This document shows positions 32,409 through 39,950 of a DNA stretch of 64,000 nucleotides, piece by piece. Location: contig JBLKOP010000004.1 in the NCBI GenBank assembly GCA_047602905.1, positions 39,127 to 103,126 of the forward strand, given 5' to 3'. The position numbers and the translations under genes were made by a program. The DNA is from SKIA01 sp047602905. Its GTDB lineage: Archaea; Nanobdellota; Nanobdellia; Woesearchaeales; SKIA01. The notes beneath the pieces are model-generated. The model had not been told where the DNA came from. It ran no database searches and was given only the letters and a program-made list of their open reading frames with translations. Numbering within the stretch: the first letter of the stretch is position 1; every line of letters starts with the position of its first letter.

Positions 32409-32492
32409 ATGGCAATAAGTTATGCAGCAATCAAAAAAAGTAGTAAGTTAACAGCGTTTTTCTCCTCAGACTCTGAAGAGGAAGAAGAATAG
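32409..32492 (+). CDS. possible 27-residue microprotein with acidic tail
   Basis: The ORF reads MAISYAAIKKSSKLTAFFSS followed by DSEEEEE and a TAG stop. It has the best TATA box in this part of the window at the exact leaderless distance, and a T-run (32512-32518) about 20 bases after the stop. The short basic-aromatic start and Glu tail are not from a family I know. It could instead be a small RNA whose ORF is accidental. Confidence 0.4.
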   Translation: MAISYAAIKKSSKLTAFFSSDSEEEEE

Positions 32493-32560
32493 TTGAGGTA
32501 ATGGTTTTCTAATATTTTTTTCTCGATAGTTCTTTATATGTGTACGCGTGGTTTTCTTGT

Positions 32561-33091
32561 ATGACTATCATCACGTTTTCTGGCCATAACGGTTCTGGTA
32601 AGACTGCTGTTTCCAAAGAGGTTGCTAAGCAGCTTGGTTTTTCTTGGTGGGGTATGGCTGAGATTACTCGTGCTCATGCAGAGGAGCTTGGCATAAGTAT
32701 TCTTGAGCATGACAGAATGGTTGCTAATAACCCTGATATTGATCGCGAGCTTGATAAGAAGCTTGCTGAGCTATCTAGTAAAGAAGACATTGTTGTTGAT
32801 AGCCGCGCAGGTTGGCATTTCTTGCCTGAAAGTATTAAGGTGTTCTTGACTGCTTCTGAGGCTGTTCGTGCGCAAAGAGCGTTTAGTGGTCAAAGAAGTA
32901 ATGAGAAGTACGCTACTGTGGAGGATGCTCGTAGAGGTCTTGCTGAGCGCATAGAAGTGTTTCGTTCTCGTTTACAGAAGCTGTACGGTATTAATGTGTA
33001 TGATGAGAAGAACTTTGATATCGTTATTGACACAAGTGATATGAGTGTTGAAGAAGTTGTTATGAAAGTGTTAGAGGAAGTTCAGCTGTAG
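32561..33091 (+). CDS. cmk: cytidylate kinase, archaeal type
   Basis: The protein has 176 residues from ATG 32561. TFSGHNGSGKTAVSKEVAKQ holds the P-loop (GxxGSGKT). VDSRAGWHFLP is the nucleoside-binding segment, and RAFSGQRSNEKY provides the lid arginines, as in archaeal CMP kinases. It phosphorylates CMP and dCMP with ATP. TTTATATG about 24 bases upstream supports this start over the ORF opening at 32540. The stop overlaps the convergent TFS-like gene by 10 bases. Confidence 0.82.
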   Translation: MTIITFSGHNGSGKTAVSKEVAKQLGFSWWGMAEITRAHAEELGISILEHDRMVANNPDIDRELDKKLAELSSKEDIVVDSRAGWHFLPESIKVFLTASEAVRAQRAFSGQRSNEKYATVEDARRGLAERIEVFRSRLQKLYGINVYDEKNFDIVIDTSDMSVEEVVMKVLEEVQL

Positions 33092-33321
33092 TCTCTCCAT
33101 GTGTGGTTGCACTTGCTGCATTTCATGAATTTGGTTTCTGGCTCATCTCCTGCTCGTGTTTGTTGTAGCCACCAAAACGCTCCCATGTGCCCGCATTCTG
33201 GGCACTCAATTAGTTTGTCTTCTGGCAGGGTTTCTTCTTGTGAGTCGATAACCTCGATTTTTTTCTTTGCCTTGTTTTCTTCTACGATTGGCTTTTTCAT
33301 GAGCTCGTCTAGGTATCCCAT
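33082..33321 (-). CDS. TFS-like factor with a single zinc ribbon
   Basis: The protein has 79 residues. The C-terminal half is a TFIIS-type ribbon with CPECGHMGAFWW, then QQTRAGDEPET (the acidic DE loop that enters the polymerase) and FMKCSKCNHTWRDY. The N-terminal ribbon found in standard archaeal TFS (about 105-110 residues) is replaced by a short charged helix, ELMKKPIVEENKAKKK. It would promote transcript cleavage by a stalled RNA polymerase. A diverged regulatory paralog is also possible. Confidence 0.82.
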   Translation of the reverse strand: MGYLDELMKKPIVEENKAKKKIEVIDSQEETLPEDKLIECPECGHMGAFWWLQQTRAGDEPETKFMKCSKCNHTWRDYS

Positions 33322-33363
33322 ATCTTCTTCCTATCGTTGAGTCGTTTAAATAACTTGCTGTTT

Positions 33364-34113
33364 TTATAATCTGCTTGCTATTGCTTCTAGGCCTATGAGT
33401 TCTAGGAGGTTAACAAACCCTATTTTTAGGTATCCTATCCAAGGTATTCTTGCATACGCCTTTCCTATTATTATGTCCTTAGTTACTTGTGTTTCATCTA
33501 GTAAAGCAACTGCTCCTGGAGTGTTTTGTGTTACCAGTGTTGTTCCTTGCACGCATGGGCTTAGTATTATTCGTGAGTTGCTCTCGTAGTAGCACTCATA
33601 CAGGTTTCGTCCGTCGGTGAGTACGTATTGTTGTATGGGCTCAGGGTTGTTATCTCCTTTTGTCAGGTACACTCCTTCTTCTGGTATGTCTACTATTCGG
33701 TGTATTATGGGGTATTGTTTGTTTGCAAAGAAAATAATTATGTCTCCTACTTCTAGGTTGTTTGCTCCTCTGACTGCTATTACGTCTCCGGTGTTAAAGC
33801 CGTTTCTGAACGGGAATTCTGCGAATTGTTCTTGGTTTATTCCTCTCTCTTCATACCACTCTCCGCACGTACTCCACCAGTCTCCTTGGTTTTCTTCTCC
33901 GCAAAGAGTTTCTCCTTGGTGCTCCATGCTTCCGCTTATTACTGCTACTACTGGTAGGGGCGTTCCTGCTATGAGTCCTATTGCTGGATAAAGAACGTAT
34001 TTGATGATGATAAAGGCTACAAGTATTTGTGCTATTAGCGCCGCTGCTGAGTCGTCGTGCCATAGGAAATGCCAGGTTTTCTGCCACCACGTTTGTGGCT
34101 TTTGTTTAGTCAT
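33364..34113 (-). CDS. signal peptidase I, archaeal (S26B) type
   Basis: The protein has 249 residues. After an N-terminal cytoplasmic part a membrane helix (ALIAQILVAFIIIKYVLYPA) precedes VVAVISGSMEHQG, which carries the nucleophile Ser. IIHRIVDI has a His in place of the bacterial Lys, and LTKGDNNPEPIQQYV is the conserved substrate-pocket box. A second hydrophobic segment lies near the C-terminus. It removes Sec signal peptides outside the membrane, and the many secreted proteins encoded in this window are likely substrates. Confidence 0.88.
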   Translation of the reverse strand: MTKQKPQTWWQKTWHFLWHDDSAAALIAQILVAFIIIKYVLYPAIGLIAGTPLPVVAVISGSMEHQGETLCGEENQGDWWSTCGEWYEERGINQEQFAEFPFRNGFNTGDVIAVRGANNLEVGDIIIFFANKQYPIIHRIVDIPEEGVYLTKGDNNPEPIQQYVLTDGRNLYECYYESNSRIILSPCVQGTTLVTQNTPGAVALLDETQVTKDIIIGKAYARIPWIGYLKIGFVNLLELIGLEAIASRL

Positions 34114-34197
34114 AGAGTAGTTGCTACTTGCTTGTATTATTTAATGATGTCGTGTGTGAGCGATTATTTTTTAAAACCGTGAGTACTTCTGTTTTTG

Positions 34198-34737
34198 ATG
34201 CATGTACAAGTAAAAACTACTAAGCCGTATGAGTTGTGCACGTATAACGTATTTGCTGTTTCTATAATTGATGGTGGTATGAACGAGCTTGAAAGACTTA
34301 CAAAATATGATCCACTTACAGGTATAAGTCATCGATTACAGGGCGCAGGGTACACGTATGATTCGCTTGATGCGCCTGATGTTGCTAGGAGTAATCGGTT
34401 GCATAACGTTGTCACGTCTTTTGCTGATACGCGTTTTGCTACGTTAGATGAACTTACGCATCATTTTGTTCGTAATCTTAAGGAGGGTCTTCGTTTGCAG
34501 ATGATTTACCTAAACGATTCTACTCCTCGCAATGTTGAGGCGAATATTTCTTTTGAGATTCCTCAAGAAACGCCTAATATGGGTTTTGATTTTGAGTATC
34601 TTGTTCCTCGCTCACTTACGTTTCAGGAGCAAGAAGTGTTTCGTAAAGTAGTAGATCCTCTTATGGGCGGAGTTATTTGTTGGGATGATGAGCAGACTGT
34701 TCGGTTACAAAAGCAGTTTTCTCGTATTATTGATTAA
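34198..34737 (+). CDS. hypothetical protein
   Basis: The protein has 179 residues from ATG 34198; a TTTTTTAAAA element lies about 26 bases upstream. No family was recognised and no signal peptide is seen. Visible stretches are VSIIDGGMNELERLTKYDPL and ADTRFATLDELTHHFVRNLK. It precedes the nmd3 gene by 47 bases on the same strand. Confidence 0.55.
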   Translation: MHVQVKTTKPYELCTYNVFAVSIIDGGMNELERLTKYDPLTGISHRLQGAGYTYDSLDAPDVARSNRLHNVVTSFADTRFATLDELTHHFVRNLKEGLRLQMIYLNDSTPRNVEANISFEIPQETPNMGFDFEYLVPRSLTFQEQEVFRKVVDPLMGGVICWDDEQTVRLQKQFSRIID

Positions 34738-34784
34738 AAATAGATAATCAACAGCCTTTTATTTAGAGGCTCGCTTGCGTTTGT

Positions 34785-35810
34785 ATGGCTTTCTGTCCTA
34801 TTTGCGGTGTTGACGCGGTTGACGTGTTTTGTGAGTCTTGTTTGCGACAGCGAGAGCCTCTTATCTCTGAGATTAAGCCGTTTACGTTGACTGTTTGTCC
34901 TTCTACTGATGAGATTGAGATTCGTGGCGATTGGTATCCTCTTAAGAAGTTTTCTCGTCTCGTTGATAAAGCTATTACGTTTAATTCTCGCGCGCAAATC
35001 ATGGAGGTTGATTTTCCTACTCCTATTTTTGAGGAGAAGCCTCGCGAGTTTACTCTTCCTATTCTTGTTATTGGCACAGTAAGTAAGTTTCTTGAGCCCT
35101 ACGAGGAGGAGTACGAAATCGAGGTTCCTGTTGAGATTCGTGAGTCTCCTAAGGCTTCGTTGTCTAAGAGCGGGTATTTTGAGGGTACGCTTCAGTTGCG
35201 TAATCCTCGTGATGAGGTAGTACAGGCTATTGAGGAGTTGGTTTCTTCTGTTGATGACGCTCATATCGCTCGTGTTAAGGATGTTCGTGGAGGTATTGAT
35301 TTTGATTTTACTAACCAGGAGTACATGGTTTCTTTGGTGTATGAGTTGCGTAAGCGCTTTGGTGGTTTAGTGCAAAAAAACGCTAAGTTGCATACGTACG
35401 ATCACCAAGCTAGTAAGAAGGTGTATCGTCTTACGTGTTTGCTTCGTCTTCCTAAGTTCTGGGTTGGTGATGTTATTCAGACTCGTAAGCGCTTACTAAA
35501 AGTTACTTCTATGGGTTCTTCTGTTCATGGCTGGGATTTGCAGCGTCGTAAATATACTTCTCTTCCTTGTCCTGCTGATAAGGAGTTTGTGATTCATGAG
35601 CAAGAACGAGTTGTTTTGAGTTCTACTCGTCCTCAGGCTATGATTCTTGATCCTGAAACGTTTCAGGAGACTCCTTTAGCGCATAGCGTTACTGAGCCTG
35701 CTGGTACTGAGTTGTCTGTGGTGTTTGTTGATGGAGAGTATTTTGTTGCTGATATGTTGCCTTCAGAACATCAACGTTTAAAAGAGCGTAGAGCTGCTAA
35801 GAAGCAATGA
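34785..35810 (+). CDS. nmd3: NMD3 family ribosome-associated protein
   Basis: The protein has 341 residues, typical of the archaeal form. The N-terminus is a Cys4 finger (FCPICGVDAVDVFCESC). The middle region contains VQKNAKLHTYDHQASKKVYR, the most conserved NMD3 stretch, followed by an SH3/OB-like part. Eukaryotic NMD3 is the 60S export adaptor; in archaea a role in late large-subunit assembly is assumed. Its stop overlaps the start of the secreted protease gene by 4 bases. Confidence 0.87.
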   Translation: MAFCPICGVDAVDVFCESCLRQREPLISEIKPFTLTVCPSTDEIEIRGDWYPLKKFSRLVDKAITFNSRAQIMEVDFPTPIFEEKPREFTLPILVIGTVSKFLEPYEEEYEIEVPVEIRESPKASLSKSGYFEGTLQLRNPRDEVVQAIEELVSSVDDAHIARVKDVRGGIDFDFTNQEYMVSLVYELRKRFGGLVQKNAKLHTYDHQASKKVYRLTCLLRLPKFWVGDVIQTRKRLLKVTSMGSSVHGWDLQRRKYTSLPCPADKEFVIHEQERVVLSSTRPQAMILDPETFQETPLAHSVTEPAGTELSVVFVDGEYFVADMLPSEHQRLKERRAAKKQ

Positions 35811-37444
35811 GAGCGAGTATTATTATACTGTTATTTTTTCTTATTCCTGTTGCTGCTGCTTCCTCTACGATTGATATCTTGTCTGTTTCTGAGTCTGAGG
35901 ATCGCTTAGGTGGTGTCGCTACTGCTTCGTTATCTACTCGTAGCGGTAGTGGCGCTGTCTTTATTGATTCCTATCCTCTTACGCGTATTGATACGCAGTT
36001 ATCGGCTCGTTTTGCTCGTTTATATGCGTGTTCTCTTGCTGGTGTTGATTGTTCTCAAGTAGATTTTTTTTATACGTTGCGTGCGGGTAGTTCTATTATT
36101 GGCGGTCCTTCTGCGGGTGCTGCTCTTACTGTTCTTTCTTATGCTGAGCTTACGGGTTTGCCTATTGATCGTTCCACTACTATTACGGGTACGATTACTG
36201 GTAGTGGCTTAATTGGTCCTGTTGGTGGTATTGAGCAGAAGGTTTTGGCTGCTGAGCGTAACGGGTTTTCTCGCGTGTTGGTTCCTTCTGTTGAGTTGCA
36301 TCTTGCTTCTAATACTTCTTCTATTGAGGTGGTGGGTGTTTCTAGTGTTGAGGAAGCAATTTTTTATTTTACTGGCAAGGACGTTTCTCACCCGTACACA
36401 GAGATCATCGTTCCTGATGAGTACACTGCGCAAATGGCTGATGTTGCTTTGCAGTTGTGTGAGCGTAGTTCTTCTTTGAAGCAGCAAGTAAGTAATGTTT
36501 CTTCTCGTGTTGATGAGTGGCTTATTTCTTCTGCTCGCGCTGCTGCTAGTGAGAAGTATTATAGTGCTGCGAGTTTTTGTTTTTCTTCTAATCTTCGTTT
36601 GCAGGAGCAGCTTCTTGATAATCGCTCCCAGGATCATCTTCGTAGTATTATGAATCAGTTGCGCAGCGATATTGAGTTTTTTGATGCTTCTCTTCCTAGT
36701 GAGTTTTCTAGTGTTGCTGATTTTGAGGTGTACATGGTTGTTCGTGAGCGCTTACTTGATTCTTTTGATGTTCTTGAAGCTCAGGATGTGCGTAATATTT
36801 CTTCTTCTCGTTTAGCGTATGCTGTTGAGCGGTTTTCTTCTGCTGTTGCTTGGAGTAGTTTTTTTGGTGTTATTGATAGTCCTGCTCTTGATTTGGATGA
36901 GCAGTGGTTGCGTCAGAGTTGTTCTCAGCAGAGCTTAGCTGCTCAGGAGAGCGTGAATTATGTTTCGTTTATTCTTGGTTCTTCTCTTGAGGATGTTCAT
37001 CGTGATGTGCGTACTGCTCTTGAGTATCAGCGTCAGGGGGAGTGGGCTTTGTGTATTTGGTCTTCTCTAAAGGCTCGTGCTCAGGCTGAGGCTATTACTA
37101 CGGTTGCTTTTGCGGGTGATTTTCTTAATGAGACTGTTGCGTTAAAGCATGAGCGTGCTGGTCAGAGCGTTGCTGCTGCTTCTGCTCGCGGGTTGTTTCC
37201 TGTTATGAGTTATGCGTATTTTGAGTATGCTGGTGAGGTTGAGGATGTGTTTAGTAAGAATTTGTATTCTGAGTATTCGTTGAGTTTGTCTATGCTTGAT
37301 TTGTATCGTGGAGCTCCTTCTTCTTTGTTTCGTGTTGATTCTTCTCGTGTGTTGCTCTTGGTGTTTGGTATAATTATTGGTGTTTGTTTGGGCGTTCTTG
37401 GTTTGTCTGCTCGTAGTTTCTATACGTCTCGTAGAAAGAAATAA
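35807..37444 (+). CDS. secreted, membrane-anchored S16 (Lon-type) serine protease
   Basis: The protein has 545 residues. A signal peptide (IIILLFFLIPVAAAS) leads into an S16 domain with GGPSAGAALTVLSYAELTG (catalytic Ser) and GPVGGIEQKVLAAERNG (catalytic Lys). There is no AAA+ domain. A long helical region (about 200-500) and a C-terminal membrane helix (LLVFGIIIGVCLGVLGL) follow. It resembles the COG1750 group of archaeal exported Lon-like proteases. Cleavage of envelope proteins is likely, independent of ATP because it acts outside the cell. Confidence 0.83.
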   Translation: MRASIIILLFFLIPVAAASSTIDILSVSESEDRLGGVATASLSTRSGSGAVFIDSYPLTRIDTQLSARFARLYACSLAGVDCSQVDFFYTLRAGSSIIGGPSAGAALTVLSYAELTGLPIDRSTTITGTITGSGLIGPVGGIEQKVLAAERNGFSRVLVPSVELHLASNTSSIEVVGVSSVEEAIFYFTGKDVSHPYTEIIVPDEYTAQMADVALQLCERSSSLKQQVSNVSSRVDEWLISSARAAASEKYYSAASFCFSSNLRLQEQLLDNRSQDHLRSIMNQLRSDIEFFDASLPSEFSSVADFEVYMVVRERLLDSFDVLEAQDVRNISSSRLAYAVERFSSAVAWSSFFGVIDSPALDLDEQWLRQSCSQQSLAAQESVNYVSFILGSSLEDVHRDVRTALEYQRQGEWALCIWSSLKARAQAEAITTVAFAGDFLNETVALKHERAGQSVAAASARGLFPVMSYAYFEYAGEVEDVFSKNLYSEYSLSLSMLDLYRGAPSSLFRVDSSRVLLLVFGIIIGVCLGVLGLSARSFYTSRRKK

Positions 37445-37448
37445 GATT

Positions 37449-37494
37449 CCTAAACGGACCGGAAGCAGTTGCTTCCGTTTGTTGTCCGTTCAGG
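37449..37494. other. strong two-part RNA hairpin
   Basis: CGGAAGCA-GT-TGCTTCCG (37460-37477) is a perfect 8-bp inverted repeat. It is enclosed by AACGGAC (37453-37459) and GTCCGTT (37484-37490) with a 6-base bulge, and further by CCT/AGG. It starts 5 bases after the S16 protease stop. Archaea rarely use hairpin terminators, so mRNA 3'-end protection, a processing site or a small structured RNA are all possible. Confidence 0.6.
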
Positions 37495-37609
37495 AAAAGA
37501 GGTGAGTATATGTTGTGTTGTGTTACTTACTTATATACATATCGGTTTTGTTACTCCTTTAGAATGAATACGTAATGTCTTAAGTACGTCTATTCTACAT
37601 CTGTCTATC

Positions 37610-38020
37610 ATGGCAACTCCGTTAATTATTCGTCGGTTTCGCAAAGAGCTGCGAGAGCGAGAAGATATCGCCGTAAACTCCACAGTAACGTTGTGTGATG
37701 ACCCTGCAAGAAAAGCAAATACTCAGGCAGCTACTCTTCTCTTGCAAGAAGTGTTTCATGGACGAATAACTATTCGTACAAGCCCTGATGGTTTGGTGTG
37801 TGGTAGTCGCGAGGAAGCTGCTATTCTTCGCTTACAAGCGTATACACGCACAAACCCCGTACGTTATGATATGTTACTCACTCACATTCCTGTACAAGAC
37901 ATAGAAGAGTACTTAGTAAGTAAAGGAATTTCTTCTCAAGTATACATTCCTTCTAGTCCTGAGCAGGAGTTCGTGTTTTCTCTTGCAGAACAATTCTCTG
38001 ATGTGGTGTATGGCTTATGA
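37610..38020 (+). CDS. hypothetical protein
   Basis: The protein has 136 residues and is soluble; no family was recognised. It begins basic (LIIRRFRKELREREDIAV), and has TATLLLQEVFHGRITIRT-like mixed structure and LLTHIPVQDIEEYLVSKGIS. The stop overlaps the following exported-protein gene by 4 bases (ATGA), so the two are co-translated and may act together. Confidence 0.55.
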   Translation: MATPLIIRRFRKELREREDIAVNSTVTLCDDPARKANTQAATLLLQEVFHGRITIRTSPDGLVCGSREEAAILRLQAYTRTNPVRYDMLLTHIPVQDIEEYLVSKGISSQVYIPSSPEQEFVFSLAEQFSDVVYGL

Positions 38021-38484
38021 ATTATCGCGTAGTATTCTTCATAATTGCTATTACGCTAGTCGTTATGGGTAGTGTGCTGTTCTTTGTCATTTCTAGTGGT
38101 GCTAAAGGAGCACAAACAGTTGTATTAACGCAGTCAGAAAGTGTTTCTTTTGATAATGACGCAGTTAATAAGGGGTTGTTTACTGTAGGTACTCCTTCGT
38201 TTTTTACGCAAAACCATAGTTGTCGTGCTGGGTTTATGGATGACGTGTACGTCTCTGTTAGTATGCTGTATAGTAATCCTCCTCGTAGCTGCTCGTTTTT
38301 TGTTAATGATCGGTACGTGCGCACACAAAGGGATTTGCAGCCTAGCTGTGTTGGTTCTTGTCCTTCTGGAGAGTTTTCTCGTACGTTTCTTATTGATGAA
38401 CTTGATGTTCGTGACTCGCACACGCTTCGAGTGTGTTGTAATGATATCTGTACTCAGCGACGAATAGCTGCTGTTTGTTCTTGA
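38017..38484 (+). CDS. exported cysteine-rich protein, unknown
   Basis: The protein has 155 residues. It begins with a membrane or signal helix (VVFFIIAITLVVMGSVLFFV). The extracellular part has eight Cys (NHSCRAGF, RSCSFFVNDR, PSCVGSCPSG, RVCCNDICTQR, AAVCS), probably disulfide-bonded, in a beta-rich fold. No family was recognised. It is coupled to the preceding gene by an ATGA overlap. Confidence 0.58.
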   Translation: MNYRVVFFIIAITLVVMGSVLFFVISSGAKGAQTVVLTQSESVSFDNDAVNKGLFTVGTPSFFTQNHSCRAGFMDDVYVSVSMLYSNPPRSCSFFVNDRYVRTQRDLQPSCVGSCPSGEFSRTFLIDELDVRDSHTLRVCCNDICTQRRIAAVCS

Positions 38485-38542
38485 AAGCTTTTCGGTTTTT
38501 TCTTCTTAACGCATAAAAAAGCTTGTTTGTGTATAGGTGGCT

Positions 38543-39403
38543 ATGCGTTACTACATACTGCTATTGTTGTTGGTTCTTTCTGGCTGCGGTGTTTCTGAGC
38601 AAGGAAGCGTAGAGGTAGTTATTTGTCCTGAGTGCTTTGAGGCGTACCAGGGTTTTGTTCACTGCGCGTTTTATAGTACTCATTGGCCTAAAGAGACGTA
38701 TCTTATTGACGCAGATAATTATGCTGGTGTTGGCATTCCTATTTCTCTTCGTGGCTACATGCATCACAAGTTTTGTTTTACTGATACGCACGCTGTTTTT
38801 GGCTCTGCTAACCCTACTCAGACTGGTCTTGGTCTTAATGATAACTTGGTTGTTCGTGTAGAGTCTGCTGTTATGGCAAGTAATTTTGCTTCTGAGTACG
38901 ATTTCTTGTTGGGTGTTGGTTCTGGCTTGTTCACGCAGAGGTGGGTGTTTAATGGGCAAGAAATTGAGATGTTGTTTTGTCCGCGAAGTGGTTGTGAGAA
39001 GCGTATTTTGGAGTTGCTTGTGGAAGCTGAGCGTAGCGTAGTGTTTTTGTCGTTTAGTTTTACTAGCCAGCCTATTGGTGATGCTCTTATTACGTTACAC
39101 GAGAGTGGTTTGTGCGTTCAGGGCGTTGTTGAGAACCGTGCTTCTCGTGCTAGCTATGCACAAACTCCTCGCTTACAAGAAGCGGGTGTTGGTGTTGTTC
39201 GTGTGCAGACTCCTGGTGTCATGCATCACAAAGCGTTTCTTATTGATAACACAACTGCTATTATTGGCTCGTATAATCCTAGTCAGAACGCGAACGTAAA
39301 TAATGCAGAAACAGTCGTTATTATTCGAGAAGAAGCAGTTATTGCTGTGCTTAATGAGGAGTTTACTCGTCTAAGCGGAGCTGTTGCGTGCAAACGCTTT
39401 TAA
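38543..39403 (+). CDS. phospholipase D-family lipoprotein
   Basis: The protein has 286 residues. The N-terminus YILLLLLVLSGCG is a lipoprotein signal. Two HKD motifs are present: GYMHHKFCFTDTHAVFGSAN and GVMHHKAFLIDNTTAIIGSY, each followed by Asn, as in endonuclease or phosphodiesterase members of the PLD superfamily. The enzyme would be anchored outside the cell and cleave phosphodiesters in DNA or lipid. ATG 38543 is used; GTG 38537 is an in-frame alternative. Confidence 0.82.
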   Translation: MRYYILLLLLVLSGCGVSEQGSVEVVICPECFEAYQGFVHCAFYSTHWPKETYLIDADNYAGVGIPISLRGYMHHKFCFTDTHAVFGSANPTQTGLGLNDNLVVRVESAVMASNFASEYDFLLGVGSGLFTQRWVFNGQEIEMLFCPRSGCEKRILELLVEAERSVVFLSFSFTSQPIGDALITLHESGLCVQGVVENRASRASYAQTPRLQEAGVGVVRVQTPGVMHHKAFLIDNTTAIIGSYNPSQNANVNNAETVVIIREEAVIAVLNEEFTRLSGAVACKRF

Positions 39404-39437
39404 AGCCTGTTGTACTCGTAGGGTTGAGGATATTACA

Positions 39438-39887
39438 ATGACTATAATTGGATTTAATTTCAGCAGTATTTCAGCGAAGAAGAACAAGCCGGTAAAGGGA
39501 CAGATTAAGATTAATCGTAAGTGCAGCCCTACGAAAGTAGAGGAGGTTCCTATGGGTGGCGAGCAAGACGCTCTTAAGTACACGTTTGAGTTTGAGGTTA
39601 AGTACGACCCTGGTGTTGCAGAGATTGCTTTTGAGGGAACTCTTGTTGAGTTAGTTGCTAAAGAGGAGCACAAGGCTATTCTTGATATGTGGTCTGAGAA
39701 GCAGACGTTTCCTCCTAAGTCGTTTGAGCGTGTCATGAATGAGTTGCTTGATCGTTGTCACGTGGAGGCTCTTATTATGGCTCGAGAGCTGGGCATTCCT
39801 GCTCCGTTTAAGCTTCCTGGTGTTCGTGTTGAAGAAAAGCAGCCTGAGAAGAAAGAAGCGAGTTCTGAGAAGAAAGCAAAAGAATAA
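39438..39887 (+). CDS. conserved archaeal protein, possible SecB-like fold
   Basis: The protein has 149 residues from ATG 39438. A beta-rich half (IIGFNFSSISAKKNKPVKGQ, YTFEFEVKYDPGVAEIAFEG) is followed by two helices (FERVMNELLDRCHVEALIMA) and LGIPAPFKLPGV. This order and the proline-rich end resemble SecB-like archaeal proteins, though the match is from memory only. A Lys/Glu tail ends the protein. The longer frame from 39384 overlaps the PLD gene and is not favoured. Confidence 0.6.
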   Translation: MTIIGFNFSSISAKKNKPVKGQIKINRKCSPTKVEEVPMGGEQDALKYTFEFEVKYDPGVAEIAFEGTLVELVAKEEHKAILDMWSEKQTFPPKSFERVMNELLDRCHVEALIMARELGIPAPFKLPGVRVEEKQPEKKEASSEKKAKE

Positions 39888-39894
39888 CTCTTTC

Positions 39895-39911
39895 GTTGAT
39901 TTAAAGTCAAC
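39895..39911. promoter_or_regulatory. inverted repeat upstream of cdc48
   Basis: GTTGATTTAAAGTCAAC has GTTGA/TCAAC arms and lies just upstream of a TTTTTTAAAT promoter-like element (about 39916-39925). The cdc48 ATG follows at 39951. The position suits an operator for a stress regulator; it could also be a short hairpin at the 3' end of the preceding transcript. Confidence 0.35.
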
Positions 39912-39950
39912 AATACTTTTTTAAATTCCTTTTCCCTCACAACAACCCCA

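Noticed and set aside
37449..37494. tRNA or tRNA fragment
   Set aside because: No T-loop or acceptor/D-arm pattern, only a nested hairpin.
39384..39437. 18-codon N-terminal extension of the SecB-like protein
   Set aside because: It overlaps the end of the PLD gene and is Cys/Arg-rich; ATG 39438 starts the beta-rich domain directly.
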